This document shows positions 26,398 to 33,954 of a DNA stretch of 64,000 nucleotides, one piece after another. The notes beneath the pieces were generated by a model. The model worked only from the letters and a program-made list of their open reading frames with translations. It searched no databases and had not been told where the DNA came from. Every line of letters starts with the position of its first letter. Positions within the stretch are counted from its first letter, which is position 1. Position numbers and translations under genes: made by a program. Source of the stretch: JAFAVZ01 sp036009105 (GTDB lineage: Bacteria > Acidobacteriota > Thermoanaerobaculia > Gp7-AA8); the NCBI GenBank assembly GCA_036009105.1, contig DASYMJ010000043.1, positions 1-64,000 on the forward strand, written 5' to 3'.

Positions 26398-26426
26398 TTG
26401 ACGAATCAACCAATGTCGCGTAATCT
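26398..26426 (+). promoter_or_regulatory. Promoter and probable operator of the marR-yceI operon
   Basis: A consensus-like promoter: -35 TTGACG at 26398-26403, exactly 17 bases, -10 TAATCT at 26421-26426. The GTG start of marR begins 6 bases after the -10, so the message is leaderless. The palindrome GTTGA-CGAA-TCAAC (26397-26410) covers the -35 box and is a plausible autoregulatory MarR operator. Confidence 0.75.
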
Positions 26427-26432
26427 AATTTC

Positions 26433-26921
26433 GTGGTCAGCATCCAGAAAGAGTTGAAGCAGCAGCGGCCTTTCCCCTCCAAGACGCAGGAGGCGGTCGT
26501 GGCCCTCATCCGTACGGCCGACCTGGCCCGGCGCGTCATGAACGGGCTCGTCGAGCCGCTCGGCATCACCGTGCAGCAGTACAACGTCCTGCGCATCCTG
26601 CGGGGGGCGGGGGTGGAGGGGCTGCCCACGCTGGACATCGCGGAGCGGATGATCGAGCAGACGCCCGGCATCACCCGCCTGATCGACCGGCTGGAAGCGA
26701 AGCAGCTGGTCAGCCGCGAGCGCTGCCCGACCGACCGGCGCCAGGTCTTCTGCCGCATCACGCCCGAGGGTCTCGCCCTCCTGGGGCGCCTCGACGCGCC
26801 GTCCGCCACGGCCCAGAACGACGCCCTCTCCGCAATCACGAAAAAAGAGCTCGCCCAGCTGCTCGGGATCCTCGACCGGCTGCGCGATGGAATGCACACG
26901 TATCTCGATGGAGGCCAGTAA
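26433..26921 (+). CDS. MarR-family transcriptional regulator
   Basis: A protein of 162 residues with the MarR winged helix: ITVQQYNVLRILRG (helix alpha2-alpha3), IAERMIEQTPGITRLIDRLEAK (recognition helix) and RCPTDRRQVFCRIT (wing). Such repressors usually respond to small phenolic or lipophilic ligands. The GTG start at 26433 follows the -10 by only 6 bases. A palindrome at 26397-26410 overlapping its -35 box suggests autoregulation, and the yceI gene starts 5 bases after its stop, so the pair is an operon regulated together. Confidence 0.9.
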   Translation: MVSIQKELKQQRPFPSKTQEAVVALIRTADLARRVMNGLVEPLGITVQQYNVLRILRGAGVEGLPTLDIAERMIEQTPGITRLIDRLEAKQLVSRERCPTDRRQVFCRITPEGLALLGRLDAPSATAQNDALSAITKKELAQLLGILDRLRDGMHTYLDGGQ

Positions 26922-26926
26922 ATACC

Positions 26927-27514
26927 ATGCGTAAGTTCATCCTCACCGCCGCACTCGCAATCGCCGCCGCCCTGCCGCTCGCCGCCGAGCCGCAGACGTG
27001 GGTGGTCGACAAGTCGCACTCCGAGGTCACGTTCGACGTCAAGCACATGATGTCGAAGGTGCGCGGACGCTTCGACGACTTCTCCGGCACCGTCATCGCC
27101 GACCCGGCGAAGCCCGCCGCTTCGTCGGTGGAGTTCACCATCAAGTCGGCCAGCGTCAACACCAACACCGCCGACCGCGACAAGCACCTCCGCACCGGCG
27201 ACTTCTTCGATTCCGAAAAGTACCCGGACATCACCTTCAAGAGCACGTCCATCAAGCCGACCAAGCAGAAGGACGTCTACGCCGCCACCGGCAACCTCAC
27301 CATCCGCGGCGTGACGAAGCAGGTCACCCTCCCCGTCACGTACCTGGGCACGCAGAAAGACCCGTATGGCAACACGAAGGCGGGCTTCGAAGTGGCGACG
27401 AAGATCAATCGCAAGGACTACGGCCTGAACTGGAACAAGGCGCTGGACAACGGCGGCTGGCTGGTGGGGGATGATGTGAACATCGACATCAACATTGAGG
27501 CAGTGAAGAAATAA
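26927..27514 (+). CDS. YceI-family periplasmic lipid-binding protein
   Basis: A protein of 195 residues with a Sec signal (residues 1-20) and the YceI beta-barrel: WVVDKSHSEVTFDVKHM, GRFDDFSGTV, the central KHLRTGDFFD segment, and later YPDITFKSTSI and NLTIRGVTKQVTLPV. Family members bind isoprenoids or polyisoprenoid-like lipids in the periplasm. The ribosome site GGAGG overlaps the end of marR, and ATG starts 5 bases after the MarR stop. Co-transcription with MarR implies that its expression responds to that regulator's ligand. Confidence 0.93.
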   Translation: MRKFILTAALAIAAALPLAAEPQTWVVDKSHSEVTFDVKHMMSKVRGRFDDFSGTVIADPAKPAASSVEFTIKSASVNTNTADRDKHLRTGDFFDSEKYPDITFKSTSIKPTKQKDVYAATGNLTIRGVTKQVTLPVTYLGTQKDPYGNTKAGFEVATKINRKDYGLNWNKALDNGGWLVGDDVNIDINIEAVKK

Positions 27515-27520
27515 GAATGA

Positions 27521-27590
27521 ATGTAGGGCCGGCTCTCAGCCGGCCCGTCATCAACCGATAGTTGGGCCGGCTGGAGAGCCGGCCCTACGT
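27521..27590. repeat. A-family palindrome between yceI and the metallopeptidase gene
   Basis: Two strong GGCCGGCT hairpins flank a short A/T-richer centre (27549-27563). It begins 6 bases after the yceI stop and ends one base before the TAA of the convergent metallopeptidase gene, so it can act as a two-way terminator. Confidence 0.85.
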
Positions 27591-29594
27591 TTACCGGTTC
27601 GCCAGCGCCCTCTCCGTCGCGGCCAGCAGCGCCTCCGGGCCCACCGGCGCGCCGGACGCGTGGCGCATCCAGAGGTCCGGCGTCACGCTGCCGAATTTGG
27701 CCATCCGTTCGAACTCGCTGCCGATGTTGCCCGCCTTCTCCATCTGCTCCTCGATCTGGAAGGCGATCATGTGGCCGATGGGGTAGTCGGGCAGGTACAT
27801 GTAGTAGTTGACCATGTGCGCGTAGACGCCGAGGAGCGTGACGTCTCGCTCGCCGAAGACGGGGGCGTAGTAGCGGTTCCAGACGTCCTTGGCGATGCGC
27901 ACCGTCGCGTCGCGCAACTGGGCCGGCGTGGCGTCGGGATGGTCGTACATCCAGTGCCACATCTCCATCTCCACCAGCGCCACGCCGGAGATCTCGTACG
28001 TGCCCCAGAAGTCGTTCAGCGTCTGCAGCGACCGCGCCTCGGCTGACGGCCTGGCCAGCCCCAGCAGCTCCAGATCCTTGGCCTGGAACACGAACGCCAG
28101 CGCCTCGGTGAACGCGTTGTTCGGCACGCCGGAGAGCGTGTAGTAGTCGATGTCGTTCAGGGAGAAGACCTGCTCCACCGTGTGCCCCATCTCGTGCACG
28201 GCGATGTTGTAGCCCTTGTAGTCCATCCCCTCCCCGCCGACGCGGGTGCGCAGGCGCGGCTTGTCCTGGCGGTGCGATGAGGGCAGCGCGTGTCCGGAGC
28301 CGCGCGCCGGATCGACGGCGATCCGCGCGGCGAGAGACGCCGCGCGCTCCTTCGTGAAGCCGAGCTGCTCGAGCAGGCGCGGCATGTCCGCCGCGTATGC
28401 CGCGGCCGTCGGATAGCGCTTGCGCACCAGCTCATCGAGTTGCTCGCCGGTGTACTCCGCGCGCGGGCGGAAGCCGTTGTACCAGAGGTCGAACGGCTCG
28501 AGCTTGCGGCCCAGGCGCTGCTCGATGAGCTTCCCGACGCGCGGCACGAGCGGCGAGGCGACGATCTGCTCCAGCATCTTCTTCACCCGCCCCTCGGGCA
28601 GCTGGCGGTCCTCCTCGAACTTCCGCGCGATGTGCGTCGGCGCGGTGGGGGAGTACGGATCGGCGAGCCGCGCCGCGTGGAAGGTGGAGAGGATCATCGC
28701 GTAGCGCGGCGCCTCACCGGCATCGGGCGGCCGGCCCAGCGACGAGGCCTCGTAATCGACGATCGTGGACGGCTTGATCTCGTTCGTGAACGGGTTCCAA
28801 TCGACGCGCGGGTTGTCGACCACGACCGAGGGAATGGTGCCGTCGACGATGCGCTCCATCACCTTCTGGAGGATGCGCTGCTTGGCGATGCCGTGCTCCC
28901 GGTCGCTGTAGTCGGCCTTGATCTCGTCGCGCAGGTTCCAGTGCTCCAGCAGGCGCATCTTCGCCGGGAAAAGGCGCTCGCCTTTCGGGCCGAGGACGTG
29001 GTGCATCCAGATGTTGTACGTGGCGGCGAACTGCGAGGCGACCGCGGTGGTGCGCCCGATCTCGACGTTGACCGAGGAGGGGACGCGGCGCGAGAAGCGC
29101 AATGCGAGCTTTGCTTCCGCCCACTGTCGGCGCGACCACTTCTCGCCTTCCTGCAATCGCTGGTCGAGCGTGGTGAGCGGGAAATTGAGCAGGACCACGT
29201 GGGCCAGCCTGTTCCCGAAAAGGTCTTCATTCAGATGGGCGGACGGCTCATAGCCGGCCATCAATTCGTCGAACGGGAGGACGGGTCCGACGTCGAGATC
29301 GGACTGCCACTTCCAGTCGCGCGAGATCTCCGCCATGTGGCCGTCCACCGACTCGAGTGCGAACTGCAGGCGGTTGAAGAGGGCGTCGAGCGGCTCCCCT
29401 TCCGGCGCGAAGTTCGTGGTGGCGAAGTCCTCGAACGCGGCCGCGTCGCCATCCTCGGCGCGCCAGAACTCGGCGGCCTGGCGCACGCCGCGCTCGATGC
29501 GCGGCCGCTGCGCCTCGCCGTACTTCGCGACGAGCGTGGTCTGCACTTTGTCGATGGGGAGGGTGAGAGCGATGGCAAGAACGAGGGATTGCAT
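27591..29594 (-). CDS. Secreted gluzincin metallopeptidase, M3-like
   Basis: A protein of 667 residues with a weak N-terminal signal (MQSLVLAIALTLP). The active site is HEMGH in AVHEMGHTVEQVF (about residues 472-476). A third ligand Glu is plausibly in NNAFTEALAFVF about 30 residues later, as in M3-type gluzincins. The remainder is mostly helical, consistent with an oligopeptidase fold. It would cut peptides outside the cytoplasm. The stop adjoins an A-family palindrome. The -10 GATAAT ends 8 bases before its ATG and lies across the end of hrpB. Confidence 0.8.
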   Translation of the reverse strand: MQSLVLAIALTLPIDKVQTTLVAKYGEAQRPRIERGVRQAAEFWRAEDGDAAAFEDFATTNFAPEGEPLDALFNRLQFALESVDGHMAEISRDWKWQSDLDVGPVLPFDELMAGYEPSAHLNEDLFGNRLAHVVLLNFPLTTLDQRLQEGEKWSRRQWAEAKLALRFSRRVPSSVNVEIGRTTAVASQFAATYNIWMHHVLGPKGERLFPAKMRLLEHWNLRDEIKADYSDREHGIAKQRILQKVMERIVDGTIPSVVVDNPRVDWNPFTNEIKPSTIVDYEASSLGRPPDAGEAPRYAMILSTFHAARLADPYSPTAPTHIARKFEEDRQLPEGRVKKMLEQIVASPLVPRVGKLIEQRLGRKLEPFDLWYNGFRPRAEYTGEQLDELVRKRYPTAAAYAADMPRLLEQLGFTKERAASLAARIAVDPARGSGHALPSSHRQDKPRLRTRVGGEGMDYKGYNIAVHEMGHTVEQVFSLNDIDYYTLSGVPNNAFTEALAFVFQAKDLELLGLARPSAEARSLQTLNDFWGTYEISGVALVEMEMWHWMYDHPDATPAQLRDATVRIAKDVWNRYYAPVFGERDVTLLGVYAHMVNYYMYLPDYPIGHMIAFQIEEQMEKAGNIGSEFERMAKFGSVTPDLWMRHASGAPVGPEALLAATERALANR

Positions 29595-29602
29595 CGGCGG
29601 GC

Positions 29603-29608
29603 ATTATC
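29603..29608 (-). promoter_or_regulatory. -10 element GATAAT, leaderless start at 29594
   Basis: GATAAT on the minus strand ends 8 bases before the ATG at 29594 and overlaps the TAA stop of hrpB, so the metallopeptidase can be transcribed independently of its upstream neighbour. Confidence 0.55.
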
Positions 29609-31670
29609 GCCGCTTCGTGCGATGCGTCGCCTCCGCGGTCCAGGGGTCGTCCGGCCAGGGATGGCGTGGATAGCGGGCCCGCAACTCCTTGCGCACTTCG
29701 GGGTAGGTGTTGTTCCAGAAGCTGCGCAGGTCGCGCGTGACCTGCACCGGGCGGCCGTTCGGGGCGAGCAGTTGGAAGGTGATGGGCGTCTGGTTCGGGC
29801 CGAGGCGCGGCGTCTCGGCGAGGCCGAAGAGCTCCTGCAGTTTCGCGGAGGCGACGACGCTGCCGTCTTCGCGGTAATCGAGGCTCGCGCCGCGGCCGCT
29901 GGGCAGCCTGATCGAGGTTGGCGCGAGTTGATCGAGGTACTTGTCGGGAGCGGTCAATCCGGCGAACTTCAGGCGCGCCGCGAGGAGCGGATCGGGCTTC
30001 GCGTGCAAAGCGAGGAGGCGCCGCGCTTCCTCCGGATCGGCAGGCACCTGCTGCTCGCGCAACAGCATGCGGAGGTACCAGACGCGCTCGACGGCGCGGA
30101 CGCGGTTGCCGTCGATGGAGTGCACCACATCGCGATGGGTCGGCGTCAGCCACTCGCGCTCGATCTTCACCACGCGGCGGATCAGGTCGCCGGTGACGTC
30201 CAACACCACCAGAAAGTCGCCGCCCGGATCGGCGACGCCGCGGGCGAGCGCGGCGCCGGTGCCGGTGGCGAGGGTGAAGCCGGTACCGCGGCGCATGGCC
30301 ACGCGGTCGGGATAGCCGGCCAGCACGGCGCGGCGGAAGGTTTCGTCATCGATCTGCTCGCGATACGTGTCGCCGAGGAGGCGGCGGGCGATGGAGGAGA
30401 GCTCGCGGACCTCGGCCGGCGCGCCGCCGGAGAGCTCGACCGTGAGGGCGATGGCGTCTCTTGCGCCATGCGCGGCCAGCACGAGCCGGGCGAGGCGCGG
30501 GTGAAGCGGAAAGCGGCGGATCGCCGATCGCTGCTCGCCGATCGCCCCGAGCAAGGCGAGCAGCTCCAACGCGGCTTCGATCCGCGCGGGGTCGGGCTTC
30601 TCGAACCAGTCGAAGGTGAGCGGATCGCCGCCCCAGCTGAGGATGTCCAGCACGGTCGAGGTGAGATCGATGCGGCGCACCTCCGGTTCGCGGTGTTCGC
30701 GGAGGATGTCGCGCGGGTCCCACAGGCGCGTGGCGCGTCCCGGCTGCGTGCGTCCGGCCCGCCCGGCCCGCTGCGCGGCGGAGTCGAGCGAGATCTTCTC
30801 CAGCACGAGGTGATCGACCGCCGTTTCGGCGTCGAAGCGCAGCACCTTGTGCAGGCCGGCGTCGACCACGTCGGTTACCCCTTCCACGGTGAGCGACGTC
30901 TCGGCGACGTTGGTGGCCAGGATGACTTTGCGCCGAGCAGCGGGGGCGAGCGCGCGCTCCTGCGCGTCGACCTCCAGCGAGCCATGCAGCGGCAACACGA
31001 GCGCATCGACGCCGGCCAGCTCCGCCGCCGCGCGCTCGATCTCCCGCGCGCCGGGGAGGAAGGCCAGCACGTCGCCTTTCGCATCGCCAAGCGCCTCGCG
31101 AACGGCGGCACCGACGCTGACCGAGGGGCGGTAGCGCACCTCGACCGGGTACCGCGCGGCATCGATGTCGATGATCGGCGCGTCATTGAGAAAGCGGGAG
31201 ACGGAGGCGGCATCCATGGTGGCCGACATCACCACGATGGCAAGGTCGTCCCGCGCCTCGGCCGCCTGCTTCACCAGCGCGAGCGCAATGTCGGCGTGGA
31301 TGCTCCGCTCGTGGAACTCATCGAGGATCACCACCGCGAAGCCGCTCAGCAGCGGATCGGATTGCAGCCTGGCGGTGAGGATGCCTTCCGTTGCTACGAG
31401 CAGGCGCGTGCGATCGGAGAAGCGGCGCTCGAAGCGGATCTGCCAGCCGATCTCCTCGCCGATCGTCCAGCGCTGCTCCGCCGCGATCCGCCGGGTGAGC
31501 GCCCGCGCTGCCACCCGCCGTGGCTGCAACAGGATCGTGCGCCCGAGGGGGACGAGGGCGGGGGGGATGCGCGTGGTCTTGCCGGAGCCGGGCGGCGCCA
31601 CGATGACCGCCGAGCGACGCGCGCGGACCGTGGCAACGATTTCGGGGATGTGCCGATCGACCGGTAGCAT
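29604..31670 (-). CDS. hrpB: ATP-dependent helicase HrpB
   Basis: A DExH helicase of 688 residues. It shows motif I APPGSGKTTRIP, Ia PRRVAARAL, motif II DEFHERS (DExH type), motif III SATMD, and motifs V and VI (ATNVAETSLTVEGV and QRAGRAGRTQPG). The C-terminal half has the HrpB-type extension. The usual length is about 800 residues, so this is a somewhat shorter form. A role in RNA metabolism is expected, but the family is poorly characterised in bacteria. It is divergent from the sulfatase-like gene with only 12 bases between start codons. Confidence 0.9.
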   Translation of the reverse strand: MLPVDRHIPEIVATVRARRSAVIVAPPGSGKTTRIPPALVPLGRTILLQPRRVAARALTRRIAAEQRWTIGEEIGWQIRFERRFSDRTRLLVATEGILTARLQSDPLLSGFAVVILDEFHERSIHADIALALVKQAAEARDDLAIVVMSATMDAASVSRFLNDAPIIDIDAARYPVEVRYRPSVSVGAAVREALGDAKGDVLAFLPGAREIERAAAELAGVDALVLPLHGSLEVDAQERALAPAARRKVILATNVAETSLTVEGVTDVVDAGLHKVLRFDAETAVDHLVLEKISLDSAAQRAGRAGRTQPGRATRLWDPRDILREHREPEVRRIDLTSTVLDILSWGGDPLTFDWFEKPDPARIEAALELLALLGAIGEQRSAIRRFPLHPRLARLVLAAHGARDAIALTVELSGGAPAEVRELSSIARRLLGDTYREQIDDETFRRAVLAGYPDRVAMRRGTGFTLATGTGAALARGVADPGGDFLVVLDVTGDLIRRVVKIEREWLTPTHRDVVHSIDGNRVRAVERVWYLRMLLREQQVPADPEEARRLLALHAKPDPLLAARLKFAGLTAPDKYLDQLAPTSIRLPSGRGASLDYREDGSVVASAKLQELFGLAETPRLGPNQTPITFQLLAPNGRPVQVTRDLRSFWNNTYPEVRKELRARYPRHPWPDDPWTAEATHRTKRR
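31665..31670 (+). promoter_or_regulatory. -10 element TAGCAT, start at 31683 (sulfatase-like gene)
   Basis: TAGCAT ends 12 bases before the ATG at 31683 and contains the complement of the hrpB start codon at 31668-31670. No ribosome site lies in the gap, so a leaderless or near-leaderless message is expected. Confidence 0.45.
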
Positions 31671-31679
31671 GAGCGCCGC

Positions 31680-31685
31680 ATTATG
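31680..31685 (-). promoter_or_regulatory. -10 element CATAAT, leaderless start of hrpB
   Basis: On the minus strand CATAAT ends 9 bases before the hrpB ATG at 31670 and overlaps the start codon of the divergent gene at 31683-31685. Both start codons thus sit inside each other's promoter. Confidence 0.55.
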
Positions 31686-33641
31686 AAACGTGCCCTCATC
31701 GCCCTATTGCTCGTTTGCGCCGCGTCCTGCGGCAAGCGCGAGACCGCGCGGGACCAGCCGCCGGTCATCCTCATCTCCATCGACACCCTGCGCGCCGACC
31801 ACCTCCCGGCGTACGGCTACCGCGGCGTCGAGACGCCCGCCATCGACGCCCTGCGCGATGACGCCATCCTCTTCCGCCACGCCTACTCCCACGTGCCGCT
31901 CACGCTGCCCTCGCACGTCGCGCTGCTGACCGGCCAGTTGCCGTACGAGAACGGCGTGCGCAACAACATCGGCTTCCACTACGACGCGGCGCAGCATCCC
32001 GCCATCTCCACCCGGCTGAAGGGGAAAGGCTACGCGACCGGCGCCGCCGTTTCCGCGTACGTGCTGCGCGGCAACACCGGCCTGGCCGCGGCGTTCGACG
32101 CCTACGACGACAAGATCGCCGCCGTCTCCGGCGTCGCGCAGGGCCGCCTCGCGCGGCCGGGTGGCGAGACCGAGCAGCTCGCCGAGCAGTGGATCGGCGC
32201 GCATGCCTCGCGGCCGTTCTTCTACTTCCTCCACCTCTTCGAGCCGCACGCGCCGTACGACCCGCCCGAGCCGTTCCGTTCGAAATACAAGCCGTATGAC
32301 GGCGAGATCGCCGCCGCCGACGCCATCCTGGGGCGCTTCCTCGACTCGCTGAAGCGCAGCGGCATCTATGACCGGGCGCTCATCATCCTCCTCTCCGATC
32401 ACGGCGAAGGCCTGGGCGACCACGGTGAAGACGAGCACGGCATCTTCCTCTACATGGAAGACATCCATGTGCCGCTGCTGGTGAAGCTGCCGAAGGGGGA
32501 GCGCCGCGGCGAGACGATCGATTCAGCCGTGCAGCTCATCGATGTGGCGCCGACCATCGCGAAGCTCGCCGGCATCGATTTGAAAGGCCAGTCGCTCCTC
32601 GAAGCGCCGAACGGCCGCCGCATCTACTCCGAGACCTTCTACCCCCGCATCCACCTCGGCTGGAGCGAGCTGCGGTCGCTCGTCGACGCGCGATTCCACT
32701 ACGTCGACGCGCCGCGCGCGGAGCTCTACGCCCTCTCCGATCCGGCGGAGAAGGCGAACGTGCTGGCCGAGAACCGCCGCGTGGCCGCTTCGATGCGCGC
32801 CGAGCTGGAGCCGATCAGCCGCACGCTCCCCGCGCCGGCGCCGATCGACCCGGAGGAGGCGAAGAAGCTCGCCGCGCTGGGCTACCTCAGCGCCTCGACC
32901 TCGCCTTCCGAAGGGCCGCTGCCCGATCCGAAGGACGGCGTGGCCGACATCGCGGTGCTCCGGCAGGGCGGGGATCTCGCCGCGCAGGGGAAGCTCGACG
33001 AGGCGATCGCCGTCTACCGCGCCGTGCTGGCGCGCAACCCGAAGTTCACCGATGCCTGGACGCTGCTGGCCAAGACTTTGGAGCAGGCCGGCCGATATGC
33101 GGAAGCGATCGAGGCGCGGCAGCGCGCGGTGCAGCTCGCGCCGTCGATGGCGGCCGACGCGGCGCTGCTCATCGCCGCCGACTCGCTGCAGCTCGGCCGC
33201 GCCGACGAGGCGATCGCCCACGCCGATCTGGCCATGAAGGCGAATCCGAACGGCGCGCGGCTCATCCTCGCCCGCGCCGCCGCGCTCAAAGGCGACTTCG
33301 CCGGCGCGGACGCCATCCTGCGCACCCTCCCCCCCACCACCCCCAACATCGACTTCGCCCGCGGCGACCTCTACGCGCGCCGCGAGCAGGTGCCGCAGGC
33401 GATCGCCGCGTTCGAGGAGGAGATCCGCCGCTTCCCGGACGACCGCCAGGCCTATGCGAACCTGGCGGTCCTCCATCTGTTGACCGGCCACCGCGACGAG
33501 GCGCAACGGACGATGGAGCGCCTCGTCGCGGCGAACCCGCAGCCGTCGAGCTACGAGATCGCGGTGAAGACGTTCACGGAGCTGGGGGAGAAGGGGTTGG
33601 CCGAAGCGTGGCGCCATAGGCACGCTTCGAGCTTACGTTAG
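31683..33641 (+). CDS. Sulfatase-fold lipoprotein with C-terminal TPRs
   Basis: A protein of 652 residues. The signal ends in lipobox CAASC (Cys16). The alkaline-phosphatase/sulfatase domain shows ISIDTLRADHLPAYGY (metal-binding Asp), the nucleophile region PLTLPSHVALLTG, and the metal motif LSDHGEGLGDHGE. In true sulfatases the nucleophile is the formylglycine Cys/Ser in C/S-x-P-S-R; here the same position is Thr (TLPSH), so a phosphodiesterase or phosphotransferase reaction is more likely. From about residue 400 three or more TPR units follow. It is probably a periplasmic lipid-anchored enzyme. Confidence 0.83.
   Translation: MKRALIALLLVCAASCGKRETARDQPPVILISIDTLRADHLPAYGYRGVETPAIDALRDDAILFRHAYSHVPLTLPSHVALLTGQLPYENGVRNNIGFHYDAAQHPAISTRLKGKGYATGAAVSAYVLRGNTGLAAAFDAYDDKIAAVSGVAQGRLARPGGETEQLAEQWIGAHASRPFFYFLHLFEPHAPYDPPEPFRSKYKPYDGEIAAADAILGRFLDSLKRSGIYDRALIILLSDHGEGLGDHGEDEHGIFLYMEDIHVPLLVKLPKGERRGETIDSAVQLIDVAPTIAKLAGIDLKGQSLLEAPNGRRIYSETFYPRIHLGWSELRSLVDARFHYVDAPRAELYALSDPAEKANVLAENRRVAASMRAELEPISRTLPAPAPIDPEEAKKLAALGYLSASTSPSEGPLPDPKDGVADIAVLRQGGDLAAQGKLDEAIAVYRAVLARNPKFTDAWTLLAKTLEQAGRYAEAIEARQRAVQLAPSMAADAALLIAADSLQLGRADEAIAHADLAMKANPNGARLILARAAALKGDFAGADAILRTLPPTTPNIDFARGDLYARREQVPQAIAAFEEEIRRFPDDRQAYANLAVLHLLTGHRDEAQRTMERLVAANPQPSSYEIAVKTFTELGEKGLAEAWRHRHASSLR
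33634..33639 (+). promoter_or_regulatory. -10 element TACGTT, leaderless start at 33646
   Basis: TACGTT ends 6 bases before the ATG at 33646 and overlaps the upstream stop codon by one base. The gap has no clear ribosome site. Co-transcription with the upstream gene is also possible. Confidence 0.4.
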
Positions 33642-33645
33642 AGCC

Positions 33646-33882
33646 ATGGCAAAGAACGACGACATCGACTACGACGCGGAAGGCTCCACCCCTCCCCACG
33701 AGAAGAACGACCCGACCAACGCCGGCTACGACGAGGCGGCGCACAAAGGTCCCGGCGCGTACGGGGTGGCGGAAGGGCAGGGGGGCGTGTTCGGCACCAC
33801 GGGCGGCGGCACGTTCAGCGGAGGGATGCACTCCGAGGAGCGGCCGGTGGTGGCCAACCCGGACGAGGACGAGAAAACGTAG
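33646..33882 (+). CDS. Small acidic Gly-rich protein of 78 residues
   Basis: ATG at 33646, four bases after the preceding stop. The sequence is hydrophilic and disordered-looking, with Asp/Glu at the N-terminus (DDIDYDAEG), a Gly-rich middle (GVFGTTGGGTFSGG) and an acidic C-terminus. No Cys or known motif is present. A role in stress or desiccation is only suggested by composition; I do not recognise a family. Confidence 0.6.
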   Translation: MAKNDDIDYDAEGSTPPHEKNDPTNAGYDEAAHKGPGAYGVAEGQGGVFGTTGGGTFSGGMHSEERPVVANPDEDEKT

Positions 33883-33942
33883 CCCGTCCTCCCTTTTCCG
33901 CCACTCGCCCCAAACACGCGCGTTGCGGCGCGGCATGAACCG

Positions 33943-33948
33943 TACGCT
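33943..33948 (+). promoter_or_regulatory. -10 element TACGCT, leaderless start at 33955
   Basis: TACGCT ends 6 bases before the ATG at 33955 (gap GCGCGC). The same hexamer is used by the M28 peptidase gene. Confidence 0.6.
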
Positions 33949-33954
33949 GCGCGC

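Noticed and set aside
28290..31667. Plus-strand frame of over 1100 codons opposite the metallopeptidase and hrpB
   Set aside because: It spans two real opposite-strand genes with clear motifs and has shadow composition.
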